DNA of 64,000 bases, taken from NCBI GenBank assembly GCA_020746835.1, contig JAGPNK010000002.1, forward strand, positions 868,001-932,000. The letters are read 5' to 3'. How positions within the stretch are numbered: position 1 is the first letter of the stretch; every line of letters starts with the position of its first letter. The notes beneath the pieces were generated by a model. The model ran no database searches. It was not told the origin of the DNA and saw nothing but the letters and a program-made list of their open reading frames with translations. Of this stretch, positions 11,231 through 21,987 are shown in pieces. A program made the position numbers and the translations under genes. Origin of the DNA: Stachybotrys elegans (Eukaryota > Ascomycota > Sordariomycetes > Hypocreales > Stachybotryaceae).

Positions 11231-11522
11231 TGCGTGAAAGCTTTGAATAGCGATTTGTCGAGCGAGGGGTGGTTGGAAGAGAAAGAAGAAAGAAGGGAAG
11301 GAAAAAAAATCACTGGTTCCTGTGAAATTTATTTAACTTTGGCGGGGCGCCGGGATTGGACGCAGAAGAGTGGGGCAGTACATGTTCTCAAGGGAACTTA
11401 CTCCAGGCAGCTGAGTAAGGCAGCCGAGCTGGAGAATTCAGCCAATCAGAGGCGGGCTCCGAGAAGGCTGGATTTGCTGCCTGCAATCAACAAAAGTTGA
11501 GCTTCACCTTCTCTCAGCAGGC

Positions 11523-11529
11523 TATAAAA
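11523..11529 (+). promoter_or_regulatory. TATA-like element upstream of Rae1
   Basis: TATAAAA occurs in the context GGCTATAAAAGCTGGG about 265 bases before the Rae1 start codon, on the coding strand. It is a plausible TATA box given the distance plus a leader. Confidence 0.45.
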
Positions 11530-11788
11530 GCTGGGCCCCCGAACCACTCACCAGCCCGCGCGACGAGTCCTACCTACAACCGGAACCCGTTTGTACTACT
11601 TTTTTGTCGTCATTGGCGGCGCTGCTGGGAACAAGTCAGACATCTGTTTGTACCAGCGCGGGCGACGCTGAGACGCGCTGAAAGACGAAAGAGGCGACGA
11701 CGCAAACACGAACAACCATCTCCGACACTCCTTGAAGCTCTGGGAACCTCTTCCCGGCTCTCCTCTTCCCTCGGCGCACTCTGTAGCC

Positions 11789-13018
11789 ATGTCGACCCTC
11801 TTTGGAACCGCGGCTGCGGCGTCTACGACGCCGACGGTCGGCGACCTCAAGTCGGACGTTGCGCTCAACGACCCCCCGACGGACAGCATCTCCGGCCTGT
11901 CCTTTTCACCGACGTCTTCGGGCAACGACCTCCTGGCTGTTTCCAGCTGGGATAACAAGGTCCGAATCTACGAAATCACGTCGACTGGGCAGAGTCAGGG
12001 TCGACATGCCTACGACCACGGCCAGCCGGTGCTGGACTGCGATTTTTCAAAGGTAGGAGACGATACCCCCCCCCCCCCCCCCCCCCCGGTGGCAGAACCA
12101 CGCGCTCGATAGTTTCGTGTTTGGTGAGTGGCTAACAAGTATGCTGCGGCAGGACGGTACCAAGGTCGCTTCCGCCGGTGCGGACAAGAACATCAAGGTC
12201 TGCGATCTCGCGTCGCAGCAGGACATTGTCGTCGGAACGCACGACCAGCCCGTGCGCACGTGCCGCTTCTTCGACAGCGGCAACGGTCCCATGGTGGTGT
12301 CGGGCTCGTGGGACAAGACAGTCAAGTACTGGGACTTGAGGCAGCAGGGCCCCGCGGCGACGCTTCAGTGCCAGGATCGCGTGTACACCATGGATGTGCG
12401 GAACAACCTGTGCGTGGTGGGCACGGCGGACCGCTACGTCAACGTCATCGACCTCAAGAACCCGACCAAGTTTTACAAGACGATCCAGAGCCCCCTTAAG
12501 TGGCAGACGAGGGTAGTCAGCTGCTTTGCCGACGCCGCAGGCTTTGCTATTGGCAGTGTCGAAGGTCGTTGCGCGATTCAGTACGTGGAGGAGAAGGACT
12601 CCAAGTAAGTCACACAGCGCCTGCTACAAGAGGAGATGTCGAGACTAACGCAGCGCGCAGCTCCAACTTCTCGTTTAAGTGCCACCGTGACCCGCCTAAC
12701 AACAGCGTCACCAGCGTCTACGCCGTCAACGACATCTCCTTCCACCCCGTCCACGGCACGTTCAGCACGGCTGGATCCGACGGCACCTTCCACTTCTGGG
12801 ACAAGGACGCCAAGCACCGCCTCAAGGGATACCCGCAGGTGGGAGGAAGCATCACGTCGACGACGTTCAACAAGAGCGGAACCATCTTTGCGTACGCGGT
12901 GAGCTACGACTGGAGCAAGGGCTACCAGTTCAACACGCAGAACTACCCGATCAAGGTGATGCTGCACCCGGTCAACGGCGATGAATGCAAGCCCCGGCCC
13001 TCGGTGAAGAAGAGGTAA
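11789..13018 (+). CDS. mRNA export factor Rae1/Gle2, WD40 protein
   Basis: Exons 11789-12052, 12153-12604 and 12661-13018 give 357 residues, the usual size for Rae1/Gle2. WD-type repeats run through the protein, e.g. LAVSSWDNKVRIYEI, ASAGADKNIKVCDL, VSGSWDKTVKYWDLR, VVGTADRYVNVIDL and STAGSDGTFHFWDKD. The C-terminal SYDWSKGYQ segment is typical of the family. Rae1 forms a seven-blade propeller that binds the GLEBS motif of Nup98-type nucleoporins at the nuclear pore and acts in poly(A) RNA export. The ATG at 11789 gives the canonical MSTLFG start; an earlier in-frame start at 11732 would only add leader sequence. Intron 1 carries a 22-C homopolymer close to the donor. Confidence 0.95.
12066..12087 (+). 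repeat. 22-base poly-C tract in Rae1 intron 1
   Basis: Twenty-two consecutive C residues begin 13 bases after the intron 1 donor. The length may be unstable or uncertain in assembly. The complementary G run could form quadruplexes. Confidence 0.9.
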
Positions 13019-13234
13019 TGCGGATGAAGGATGGGTGGAAGAGCGGGGGGAGGCCGCGTCGGGGCTGGATGGAATAGCAGATGTATACCACGAAACACCA
13101 CGTTGTCTTAAGATACGTATTACCCTGTAGTGGCCCGGGTAAGGATAGCAAGGGATGGAAAATAGCGAACAATTGATCAAGAACTCGAGTCTACAGCCGC
13201 AGTAGGATGTTCCAGATATGCGTCATAGGTAGTT

Positions 13235-14969
13235 CTAAGGCTGCTTTCGTGGCTGGAATACCAAATAGGGCCCGTCATGAGTCGATACAAACACATCGTG
13301 TAAATCATACTCCTCTCCTTTGTCTCCCGCCTGCATCTTCCTCAAGCCTACGAGGCCTAGGTTTCCCGGCGCAGCGCTTATGTCAAAACATGACACAAGT
13401 TTAGCAATGACCAGACTCATCTCGAGGTATGCCATGGCTTTTCCTGGGCAAGACCGAGAACCAATGGAGAAGGGCACAAACGCTTCCTTCATGACTTTCT
13501 TCTGCTCCTCGGACGAGGACAGCCATCGATCTGGGTTATATGCGAAAGGATCAGGAAAGTAAGCCTTGTTGTGGTGAAGGCTGTAGATGCTCACACCAAT
13601 TTGTACGCCGTGCGGGATGATGTGGCCATCAACAACTAGTTGCTCGCCGTTAGTCTTGGAGGACTCTTCCTGCTCACGCAAGAGTGTACCTCCAATAGGA
13701 GGTGACATGCGCAGGGCCTCGTCGATACAAGCACGAAGATACTTGCATGCCATGAGTTTTGGGCCTCCCGACACGTCATTGGGGGTTGCAAAAGTATGTC
13801 GTATCTCTCGTGCCAGCTCGTCATACACGGAGCGGTGTGAGGCTCGCGTAATATAGAAGAGCACGGCGCATATTGCAGCGGACACCGTATCGGCCCCTGC
13901 CGGTATGAAAAAGACGGCCTCTTGGAAGATCTCGGACTGCGGCAGAGGCTTTTCACCATCAAGGCTCTCCTCGTCAGTCATGGAGGCGTACAGATCGTGA
14001 TGGGCATCCCGGGCCACTGACAGGCGGGACCGAATCAGGCGCCCAACGAGTTCGCCGTACTTGAGGCGCGCCTTACCAGCGATGAGACCCATTATGTAGT
14101 CCATTCGCGTGTGACGCAATGCCGGAAAGTTCATGTAGCTGTTGATGCGGAAGTTTCCCTTGACCACGCCTTCGGCTAGCCAGCGATCCCTCTCATCAGT
14201 CTGGGTCTTGAGCTCGTACCCAAAGCCGAGGAGGCCAACAATGTCGATGGACAGCCTCTTGACGAGCGTAGTCATGTTGAGGGGCTGACCGGCGGATTGT
14301 AGTAGAGTACTGAGAAGGACGTCTATCTGGGCAGTCATGTTTGGCTCAAAGATCCTCATGGAGCGCTCATTGATGGCTCGGCCAACGAGGCGGCTCTTAC
14401 GGCGGTGGAGGTTCTTATCGATGGCATTGAAGACATTGGAGACTCCGTTTGCTTGTCGAGTGAGGTCATAGACAGCAGACTTGGAGACGGAGCTGTTGAG
14501 ATAGATGTCTTAAAGGGATCTTTGAGCATTCCACCATGAAGCGTTGTGTTTAGGGGGAGGTTGGCTTACCATGCAGGGCGGCAGTATTGCTGAATACAAG
14601 CTTATTAGGTCCATGGCGGAGGATGGGGCCTGCAGGTGAAGGATGAGAACGGTTTCATTTTACTGGACGGTGCATCTACCGTATTTTTCGTGATCCCGGA
14701 ACGTTTGCAAGTGAAGCCTCTGGTTGAGCACATGGTAGCCGACGTGGAAATCTGAAAGCTTGGCCAAGAAAGGACCTGGGTATCGACTGAGAGGGTGAAG
14801 AAGAAGGCGGTACGCCCAGATGAGAAGCCACTACCAGAGTTAACGGGCTGCTCTGGATGGTTTATTACGTAGATGGGTGGCTTGTTGGTCTTACATAGGT
14901 CGCAAGAAATAGGAGAGCGTAAGACGCAGCCTCGAAGAGCACAGCAGTTGCCATTGCTACCACTTCCAT
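13235..14969 (-). CDS. Cytochrome P450 monooxygenase
   Basis: Exons 14969-14895, 14830-14680, 14629-14570 and 14508-13235 join in frame to give 519 residues. The N terminus is a membrane anchor (MEVVAMATAVLFEAASYALL). It is followed by the proline hinge HPLSRYPGP, the helix C region LHRRKSRLVGRA, the I-helix AGADT, the K-helix EALR, YNPDRW, and the haem loop FSIGSRSCPGKA with the cysteine ligand. It looks like the isotrichodermin C-15 hydroxylase/benzoate 4-monooxygenase group of fungal P450s; the substrate is unknown. All catalytic motifs are present, so the gene appears functional. It is divergent to a decayed polyketide synthase and may be a survivor of the same former cluster. Confidence 0.92.
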
Positions 14970-15870
14970 GGCGAAGCGAGGCAACACTTGGCCTAGAAGA
15001 TAGAAAGAGGGGGGCAAGATGAAGAGTTGAGAAAGAGGGGGGTGGCACACGCCTATTCAAGTGCCTAATGGAATCTTGCAGCCAAGACAAGCTGTTGGTT
15101 GTCAAGACGCCAAACATGGCATGGCTATCGCATCGTCATTGGCAGGGTGTAAGTGCTCGTGCCAACAACCAACACGCAAGCTTGCGGGGATGTGCCTTAC
15201 TTGGCAACACAACACTGTATGTAAGTCTGAGGTCCTCATGGACAACTATCTGTTCTCGATATGCTTGGGCACAACATTGCTCAGCTTGAGACATACAAGC
15301 TGCTGATACAGATGAAGGTTTACTGCTCATCGTTTCATAGCAAAAGCAAAATTGTCCGTCCAGCAGACCAGCCTGGCTCTGATGGTGCGTTGGGATATGT
15401 GGCTCCGTCTAGAGCTTGGAATCTGCCATCGTCTCTGTAGTTGTCTCAGTCTTGGGGTTGTCAAGGCTGCGTTAGTTTGGGCAATCATCACAACTCAATA
15501 ATTTCAGAACAACTCTGGGCCAGTTGGATGAGGGGCTTGCCATTTCTCTAGCAGCCCGCATTTGTGAACAAAGGGACTTTGTAAGTAATGTGGGAGATCC
15601 GAGTGATCCCGTTTCCAAGTCGCATAATTACCTGTCTATCAGCAGGAGAAACCCCTCCCATCCCCTCTCGAAGGCACCCACACGGCGCGCCCAAGATGCA
15701 ACGTAATACTCCGTCCCAAGGACCCGTATGATCCATACACTGATGCGACATTGATATCCTACATGTATTCAGGCCCTGTGAAGCAAGGCGGGTTTTTCTG
15801 GAAAGGGGATATACTCTTTGTAAATGCGTGGTGACACTCTTTCCCGAATGCAGATACTAGGTATATCCGC
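14970..15870. other. Intergenic region between P450 and PKS remnant
   Basis: It should hold the P450 promoter. The last part (about 15770-15870) may contain further decayed PKS sequence, but I cannot align it to a domain. No intact gene is seen. Confidence 0.4.
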
Positions 15871-17705
15871 ATGGGAGAGGTTCACATGTCGCTGTACAAC
15901 GATGGCAAGCCAATACTGGAGGGTGGCGGCGATCGCCATCCGTGCCTGCGTGTTAAGTGGGAGCCGGATCTGTCCCGGCTCAACACACGTCTCAGCAGTT
16001 CGCAACGAGAGCACGATGGTGATAAGGAGTTCGTCCAAGAGGGTGGCCTGCTATTCGTAGGCCGCTTCGTGCCTGACGTCGAGTTGAACACGCTCTTCCA
16101 GAAGAGAAATCGGCCAGCCGAGGGGCCGCATCCTAAATTGCGGCTTGGTGATGCCCTTCCATCCAAGCTAGCGGTGGGTAAGATTGGTATCCTGGACACA
16201 CTATACTTTGAAGAGATATGCGAGCCTCCCACTCACCCGCCGGACGGGTTCGTCGACGTCAGCGTCAAGGTCATAGGCATCAATGTCAAAGACGTCTACT
16301 CCCTGACAGGCCGCGTCGAGACGGCCAACAGCACCACTGCCAACGAGTTCGGGGCAATCGTCACGGCAGTAGGCTCTGGAGTCTCCAACGTGGCAGTCGG
16401 TGGTCGTGTCCTCGTCATGGCTCCAGGTCACTTTGCCACGACCATCCGCGTCCCCGGCTGGTCGGTGCAGAAGACTCGGCCCGGCGAAGACTTCGCGGAG
16501 CTTGTCACTCTTCCTGTTGCATTCTGCACGGCTCACGCGCTGGTCGAAAAAGGCGAACCTCAGACCGGGTGAGAGCGTCCTCATCCACTCTGGCTCTGGC
16601 GCGGCAGCCATCCAAGTCGCCTAGCATGTCGGTGCGACAGTGTGTACGACTGTCAGCACGCAGGCCAAGCGAGAATGTGTCAGAGACTTGTTCGGATTGC
16701 CAGAGGCGAACATCTTTCACTCTCGCGACACGTCTTTTGTCCATGGGGTCAAGAAGGCGACGGGCGGCCGTGGTGTGGATGTTATTCTCAATTCCCTCGT
16801 GGGAGATCTTATGCATGAGAGCTGGAACTGTCTTTCGAGCTTTGGACGCTTTGTCGAGGTTGGGAAGCGGGAGCTTGTTGATGCGGGAAAGCTCGACATG
16901 CGCATCTTTTTACGCAACGCAACCTCCACGGCGTTTGATCTCACCGAGCTGCATTGGAGTGAGAACGTATACCTCCGCAATACCTTGACTCGGTGTGTTC
17001 ATCAGCACATCCCTCATACTTGCATACAGCTAAAATTTGACAGGCTATTCGACCAAGTTCTAGATCTATACCGTGCAGGTCAGATCGAAGCCATCCCAAA
17101 GGTGGTGTACGACGTGGAACAGTTTTCTGAGGCCTACCGCCATTTCTCGAAAAAAGGACCGCATCGGCAAGGTGGTCATTACCATGGAAAATGAGGATAG
17201 TCTTGTACCGGTAAGCCGCTCTATACATACCCTTTGCTACAGGCACTGACTGTTCCTAGGTCAAACCCGCCAAGTATAAGACCATCCTCGACCCTGCCAA
17301 GGTATATCTGCTGGTAGGTTATCTGGGCGGTAGGACGAGGCGACTGCGGCGGCGGAATATTCAACATCGGGAGCCAACCTTGTCTGGCTCGAGTTCCTGG
17401 CCAACAAGTCCAAAGAGGTCGTGGCACTCTTGGCAGAGATGGATGCCGAATCCTTGTATGCAGCAGTGCTTGGGCTGATCATGAGGCGGTTCTCGAACCT
17501 CATCCTCGTTCCTCTTGATCAGCTGGAGAGCACCAAGGCCCTGGCCAACTTTGGCATGGACAGCATGATTGCAACAGATTTCCGCACCTGGTTCTGGAAC
17601 ATGTTTAGGGTGGATGTGCCATTCTTGGATCTCCTCAGCCCAGTCAAGACACTTGGGAGCATTGCTGGAGATGTAGAGTCGAAGCTTAAAGGGACGCAGG
17701 GGTGA
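15871..17705 (+). pseudogene. Highly reducing polyketide synthase remnant (ER, KR start, ACP)
   Basis: The stretch codes the end of the linker, a nearly complete enoyl reductase domain, the first strand of the ketoreductase (VYLLVGYLGG), and an ACP with GMDSM. The ER reads from EFVQEGGLLFVGRF through GEVHM...GRVLVMAPGHF, LIHSGSGAAAIQVA and GGRGVDVILNSLVGD. KS, AT, DH and the rest of KR are missing: sequence jumps from the KR glycine loop to the pre-ACP linker near 17330. Frame is broken by +1 in an A run at 16547-16551 and again at 17150-17155. TAG at 16622-16624 replaces an expected glutamine codon. Two former introns are still recognisable (about 16994-17030 and 17210-17260). It cannot make a working synthase. 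The A-run changes alone could be sequencing error, but the missing domains cannot. Confidence 0.85.
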
Positions 17706-18141
17706 GCAGGGATAAGTGCGTAATGAAAATAAAAGACCCATTTATTTAATGAGTTTCAATTACTCTATCGAATCCCCAGCGCACTGTTAGCACACTTACA
17801 CTACATACCTAGCCACTAATCCACAGCACTACAATACTACGGACCACGTCAAGAGAAATGATTCAACGCTTGATAACATAGCAAGAAATAAATTCACAAA
17901 AAAAAGAAAGTGAAGAAAGAAGATTTCATGATCAGTGTAGCCAGTACGCCATTATATTCAAGGCTACGCCCATTGGGCAGCCCCGTAACCTAACCTAGAG
18001 ACCCCACTCCGGCCCTTCCTAGCAGCCCCATGATACTAATATCACGTACTTATTACCACCCATCCCATCCATCCCTTCAACCGCCGCAAAAATCTGCAAA
18101 AAATCGCAAAAAATTATGGTCAATCGTAATGAAAGGATTTA
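17706..18141. other. AT-rich intergenic stretch
   Basis: This is noticeably richer in A and T than the rest of the window, including an AAAAAATCGCAAAAAATT-like stretch near 18095. It lies between the PKS remnant and a tRNA on the opposite strand, so it may contain the tRNA terminator (T run on the minus strand). No protein gene is seen. Confidence 0.5.
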
Positions 18142-18225
18142 AGCCCGATATGGGGGTCGAACCCATAACCTTGAGATGTGTGTACTCGTAAGAGTCTCAC
18201 GCTCTACCGATTGAGCTAACCGGGC
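18142..18225 (-). tRNA. tRNA-Lys (anticodon CUU) with an 11-base intron
   Basis: On the minus strand the acceptor stem pairs GCCCGGT with ATCGGGC. The D arm is TAGCTCAATCGGTAGAGC, the anticodon stem TGAGA pairs TCTCA, and the T arm holds GGTTCGAACC. The loop reads CTCTTA, then an 11-base insert (CGAGTACACAC), then A. This places an intron after position 37, the standard site for nuclear tRNA introns. Anticodon CTT reads AAG. No CCA is encoded, as expected for a eukaryote. Confidence 0.95.
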
Positions 18226-18382
18226 CGAATACCCGATTGTTGGTTGTTGGAGGTGGCGTTAGGTATTGGGGCATATGAGGGCTGGGTAAAGGACAAAACT
18301 CGCTGATCAGTAATTCGATGTAAGTTGTTTTTTGTCTATTTGCTTTGTTTTGTTTTGTTTTGGTTGTGCCTCGAGGATGGCC

Positions 18383-18984
18383 TTAGGCCAGCTTCAGCAT
18401 GGAGGCGTGGCTGTCCTCCTCGGCCGAGTGGTCGTAGACAAACTTGAGGTCGACGCCCTCGAGGCCGGAGAAGGCGGTCGCGGGCAGGACCTTGCTAGGG
18501 TCGACGGCCACGACGGTGACCTCGGGCTTGGGGGGAGCGGGGGGCTCGGCGAAGGGCATGTAGGTGGCGGCGTAGTTGTCGGGCAGCAGAGGCACGCGCG
18601 GGGCGAACTCGGCGCGGACCTCCGGGGAGAAGCCCATGGGGAGGACGGCGGCGTCAAGGTGGCCGGGAGGCGAGGCGTGGGAGGCCAGGGCGTCCGAGTG
18701 GAAGGTCTGCATCAGGGGCTTGCTGCGGTTGGCGATGGAGGGCTGGGGGGTAGGGCGGTGGGTGGTGGTCAGGCCACGAGAGGACTGGGCGGTTGTCAGT
18801 AGGATGCTCTCTTGCAGAGGGGGGGAGACTGGAAACAGGTAAGACGTACGTCAGTGTGCTCAGCGCTGCGACGGTTGCGGAGGAGCTCGGCGTATTTGGG
18901 CATGATGACGGCGCCGGCATTGTGGGGAGAAGCGGTGTTGAGGGTGCGGGCGAGCTTGGTGACGGGGGCGGTGACGCGAGACAT
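18383..18984 (-). CDS. Conserved-looking fungal protein of unknown function
   Basis: Exons 18984-18850 and 18784-18383 give 178 residues. The N terminus (MSRVTAPVTKLARTLNTASP) is basic and lacks acidic residues for 20 positions, as a mitochondrial presequence would. The rest is proline- and alanine-rich, with no transmembrane segment and no motif I recognise. A mid segment reads LPDNYAATYMPFAEPPAPPK. The codon bias (strong GC third position), the clean GT-AG intron and the ATG directly before the presequence-like segment support a real gene. A role in mitochondria is only a guess from the N terminus. Confidence 0.7.
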
Positions 18985-21282
18985 GGCGGCTGTATGTAGT
19001 AGGATGTGGAAGTGATGGTGGTTGTTGTAATATGTGTGAGGTTCCGGGACCCGAGAATATCACACAGTACTTGTATGTGCAGAGATGCGATGTTGGACAG
19101 TTATATGGTGCAGAGTACTGGCTAGTATGAGAGAGGAGGGTGTGCCGAGTATGCGATGTTAGATAGATGAGGATAGAAAGGGAGAGAAGAGGGAAGAGGA
19201 TCATGAGCGAGGGAGAGCTACAGGGAGGGAGCGGTCGGTATTTATGAATCGAGAGCGAGAGGGGAGAGAGAGAGGGTGGGCGGGCAGCATTACGAACTAC
19301 TTACGGCGGATTCAAACACGCAAGACCAGACACAGACACAGACACAGACACATGGGAGGTGGTCGGCATGTACAAACCGGCAGGGTGGCTGACAGCTTGC
19401 CTTGCCTATTGCTTTGGTTGCCGGTATGGCCTATCCGCCCATTGGAACTCTAGCTTCGCCCATGCCAATCTCAGAAGTGGTGCCAGACATGCTGTAATTA
19501 GAGTATGGGGGGTGGGTGTGTAAGCACCAACTCAACGGACGGATAGAAGAGCCAAGGCAGCGGCAGTGAGACAGGGAGGGCGTGGGTGTAGCGAGGATCG
19601 GCGGATTCCCTCGTTCGTCCCCGCCCTGCAGCTACAGACAGCTCCGACACGGTACATGCTTGAGAGCTCTGAGGGGGGGACGGACGAGCATCAGGAGATG
19701 ACTGGCCGTCCTTGTCCTGTGCTTGGATGTGTTGGCTGTTTAGGGCGGCATTGTAGTGGCTCTCATGCTGCCAGCTCCCCGACACCACCCCTTCCAAGCA
19801 GGGAAGCATCCCGATGATGGAGCAAGCAAAGGCCTTTCTTTTCGTATGTGCGTATTTCTCAACGTCGCCCGGTGGCTGAGAGAGGCAGAGGCGCGCGGCT
19901 GGTTATTGCTAGTCCCAACTGCCCAATGCGCTCGCTAAACAACCAGAAGCATGGGCATCGGTTCAACATTTTCCATCTCTCTCAGGGGGAGGGGGGAATG
20001 TTGCCGGGAGTGTCGGTGAGGCAGAGGCAGCGGCAGAAGCACATCACGCGGAGGCTGCTTGCTTCTGAAATATTACGTGCAGATATCCCCGCTCCCACTC
20101 TTGTCCGTCGTCTCCTTTTTTTTTTGCGACTCGTGTGTGTATGCGGTGTCGAGGTGGTGGCATGATGGTGAGACATTCGAATTCGCTGCAGCTTGTGTTT
20201 TCTGCGTGCATTACTCTATGAGATGCTCGCCTGTCCATGCAGGCTGAACGGCGTGGCTTCTTCACATGAAGCATTGAATTGAGCCAGCCAATGCCTCGAG
20301 AAAGACCATGGAGGTACCCGAGAGAGGAAGTGCGAGAGAGAAGGAGCTCTGGAAGCTGTTGGGAAAGCTTCTTTGGCGCGCACGCCCCCCGGGAGCTGTA
20401 TGATTGGCCAGCATTGTTGAGCGGAGACAGCCCACACCCCCAAGAGAAATGTATCCGTACCTTTCACTCCTTGGTCCTCCCTCTCACCTTGAGATACCTA
20501 GTAGGTTACTACCTGTAGGTGATGCTGATGAACATGGCCCGTGGTATCTCGATTCCCCCCGAAAAGCCACGAGCTGCTGGATCCAAGCTTGCTCCTTCGT
20601 CGGCCTCTGGACACCCAAAAATAATCGTCAACCTACGGCAAGATTCCGAAACGGCGTGCCCATCGCTCTCGCTCTGGCTCTCTTTCTAGCAGCCTTACGT
20701 ACATGGTCGATCGCCACGCCCGCCTCGCAACAGCACACGCAATGCATGGCAAGGCGGCCCTCCCCCGATGTCGCCCCGCCAGGGTAGCTGTCAGTTGGGA
20801 CAAGAGATCCAGGGGTCCCGAAGCCCTGTGTTTCTCGACTGCGCCCCGGACCTGCTTGAGGTTTGGGGTCTTGCCGTCGCCCGCCGTCACGTCTTTCTTT
20901 CTTTCTTGTTCCTCGATTTCATGATGACGACTCCAGCTCGTTGTGCCCAATGCTACGTGCCAACGTTTTCCAACTCTCTACTCCAGCACTTGGCAACCTT
21001 CACCGCTGCATATCGATTCATGTCTGTCTTATTGTGCACCACCAGCATAATTAGCCGAACGCACCATACTATACTTGTTGCTTATCGGTGCAATCAATGC
21101 TTATGCTATCGCTCGCGCCAGACAGTTTGGCGCACGGACTCAAACTACTTTCAACCACCCAACAGCTCTCCCTCGCTCTCCCTCGCCTCGCTCTGAGTAC
21201 TCAACATGCAACGCAGCCACAAACATGGCCAAAACATGGTCGTCCGTTGATCTATCCCATTGAAACGTCCCCGCACCACCGC
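18985..21282. other. 2.3 kb intergenic region with microsatellite
   Basis: The first part should be the promoter of the minus-strand gene ending at 18383. It contains purine-rich GA tracts (about 19190-19275) and a CAGACA microsatellite at 19327-19350. The open frames here have no recognisable protein signal. Confidence 0.45.
19327..19350. repeat. Four tandem CAGACA hexamers
   Basis: Four exact head-to-tail copies form a simple microsatellite in non-coding sequence. Confidence 0.9.
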
Positions 21283-21987
21283 TCACACAAACTTGAAATC
21301 GTGCGTCGCAATCTGCTTCCCCGCCGCATCGTACCGCAGCGGCACCACGCTCAGGACGCCGTGAACGTCGCGCGGCTCGTAGTCGAGCGTCTGCAGCGCC
21401 AGCTTGAGCACGTCGGCCTCGTACCGCTGCTTGATCCAGTGCGCCACCATGTCCATGCCCGCCACGGCCCCGCCCGCCGTCCAGATGTTGCCGTCCTCCA
21501 CCCACTTGGTCTCCATGGTCCATTCAACCTTGGGGAACAGCTTCTTCACGACCTCGAAGCACATGTGGTTGACTGTCGCCCGCCGCCCGTCCAGCACGCC
21601 TGCCGCTGCTGCCACGGCTGCCCCCGTGCACGTCGTGAAGAGCAGCTTGCCCGCCGCGACGTGCGCCTGGATGAGGGCCACGAACCGCGGATCCGGAACT
21701 GCGCTCGGGTCGGGCCCGCCCAGCAGCATAATGTCCAGCTCTGGCACGTCGTCGACGGTGCACGTCGGCACCATGGACAGGCCCGCCGACAGCTGCACCG
21801 GCTCGCGCGTCAGGCCTATGTGGTGCATGGTGAACTGCACGTTGGCCGAGGCCTCCTCGTTGGTAGGGCAGAACTGATTCAGGAGCGCGGCGCTCTCCTT
21901 GGTGCCGGACGAGAGGAGATCCAGAGGCCCCACGACGTCAAGCGCCTGGTAATTGTAGAGGGGGATGCCGACGTTGAGGGGAGCCAT
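21283..21987 (-). CDS. DJ-1/PfpI (class I glutamine amidotransferase-like) family protein
   Basis: A single exon of 234 residues from an ATG at 21987. It opens with a beta strand and VGIPLYNYQALDVVGPLDLL, the usual DJ-1/PfpI N terminus. It continues with LDIMLLGGPDPS and the nucleophile-elbow region LLFTTCTGAAVAAAAGVLDG, where the cysteine of TTCTGA would be the reactive residue. A conserved-type ETKWVEDGNIWTAGG segment follows. Fungal relatives include isonitrile hydratase-like and uncharacterised stress proteins; the exact activity is not predictable. No signal peptide. The gene sits alone in a gene-poor stretch. Confidence 0.88.
   Translation of the reverse strand: MAPLNVGIPLYNYQALDVVGPLDLLSSGTKESAALLNQFCPTNEEASANVQFTMHHIGLTREPVQLSAGLSMVPTCTVDDVPELDIMLLGGPDPSAVPDPRFVALIQAHVAAGKLLFTTCTGAAVAAAAGVLDGRRATVNHMCFEVVKKLFPKVEWTMETKWVEDGNIWTAGGAVAGMDMVAHWIKQRYEADVLKLALQTLDYEPRDVHGVLSVVPLRYDAAGKQIATHDFKFV

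Noticed and set aside
13235..14969. Suspicion that the first P450 is truncated
   Set aside because: Three short introns restore a full-length 519-residue frame with membrane anchor and all motifs.
16547..17155. That the PKS frame breaks are only sequencing errors
   Set aside because: The +1 A-run changes could be, but the TAG codon, the KR deletion and the missing KS-AT-DH modules cannot.
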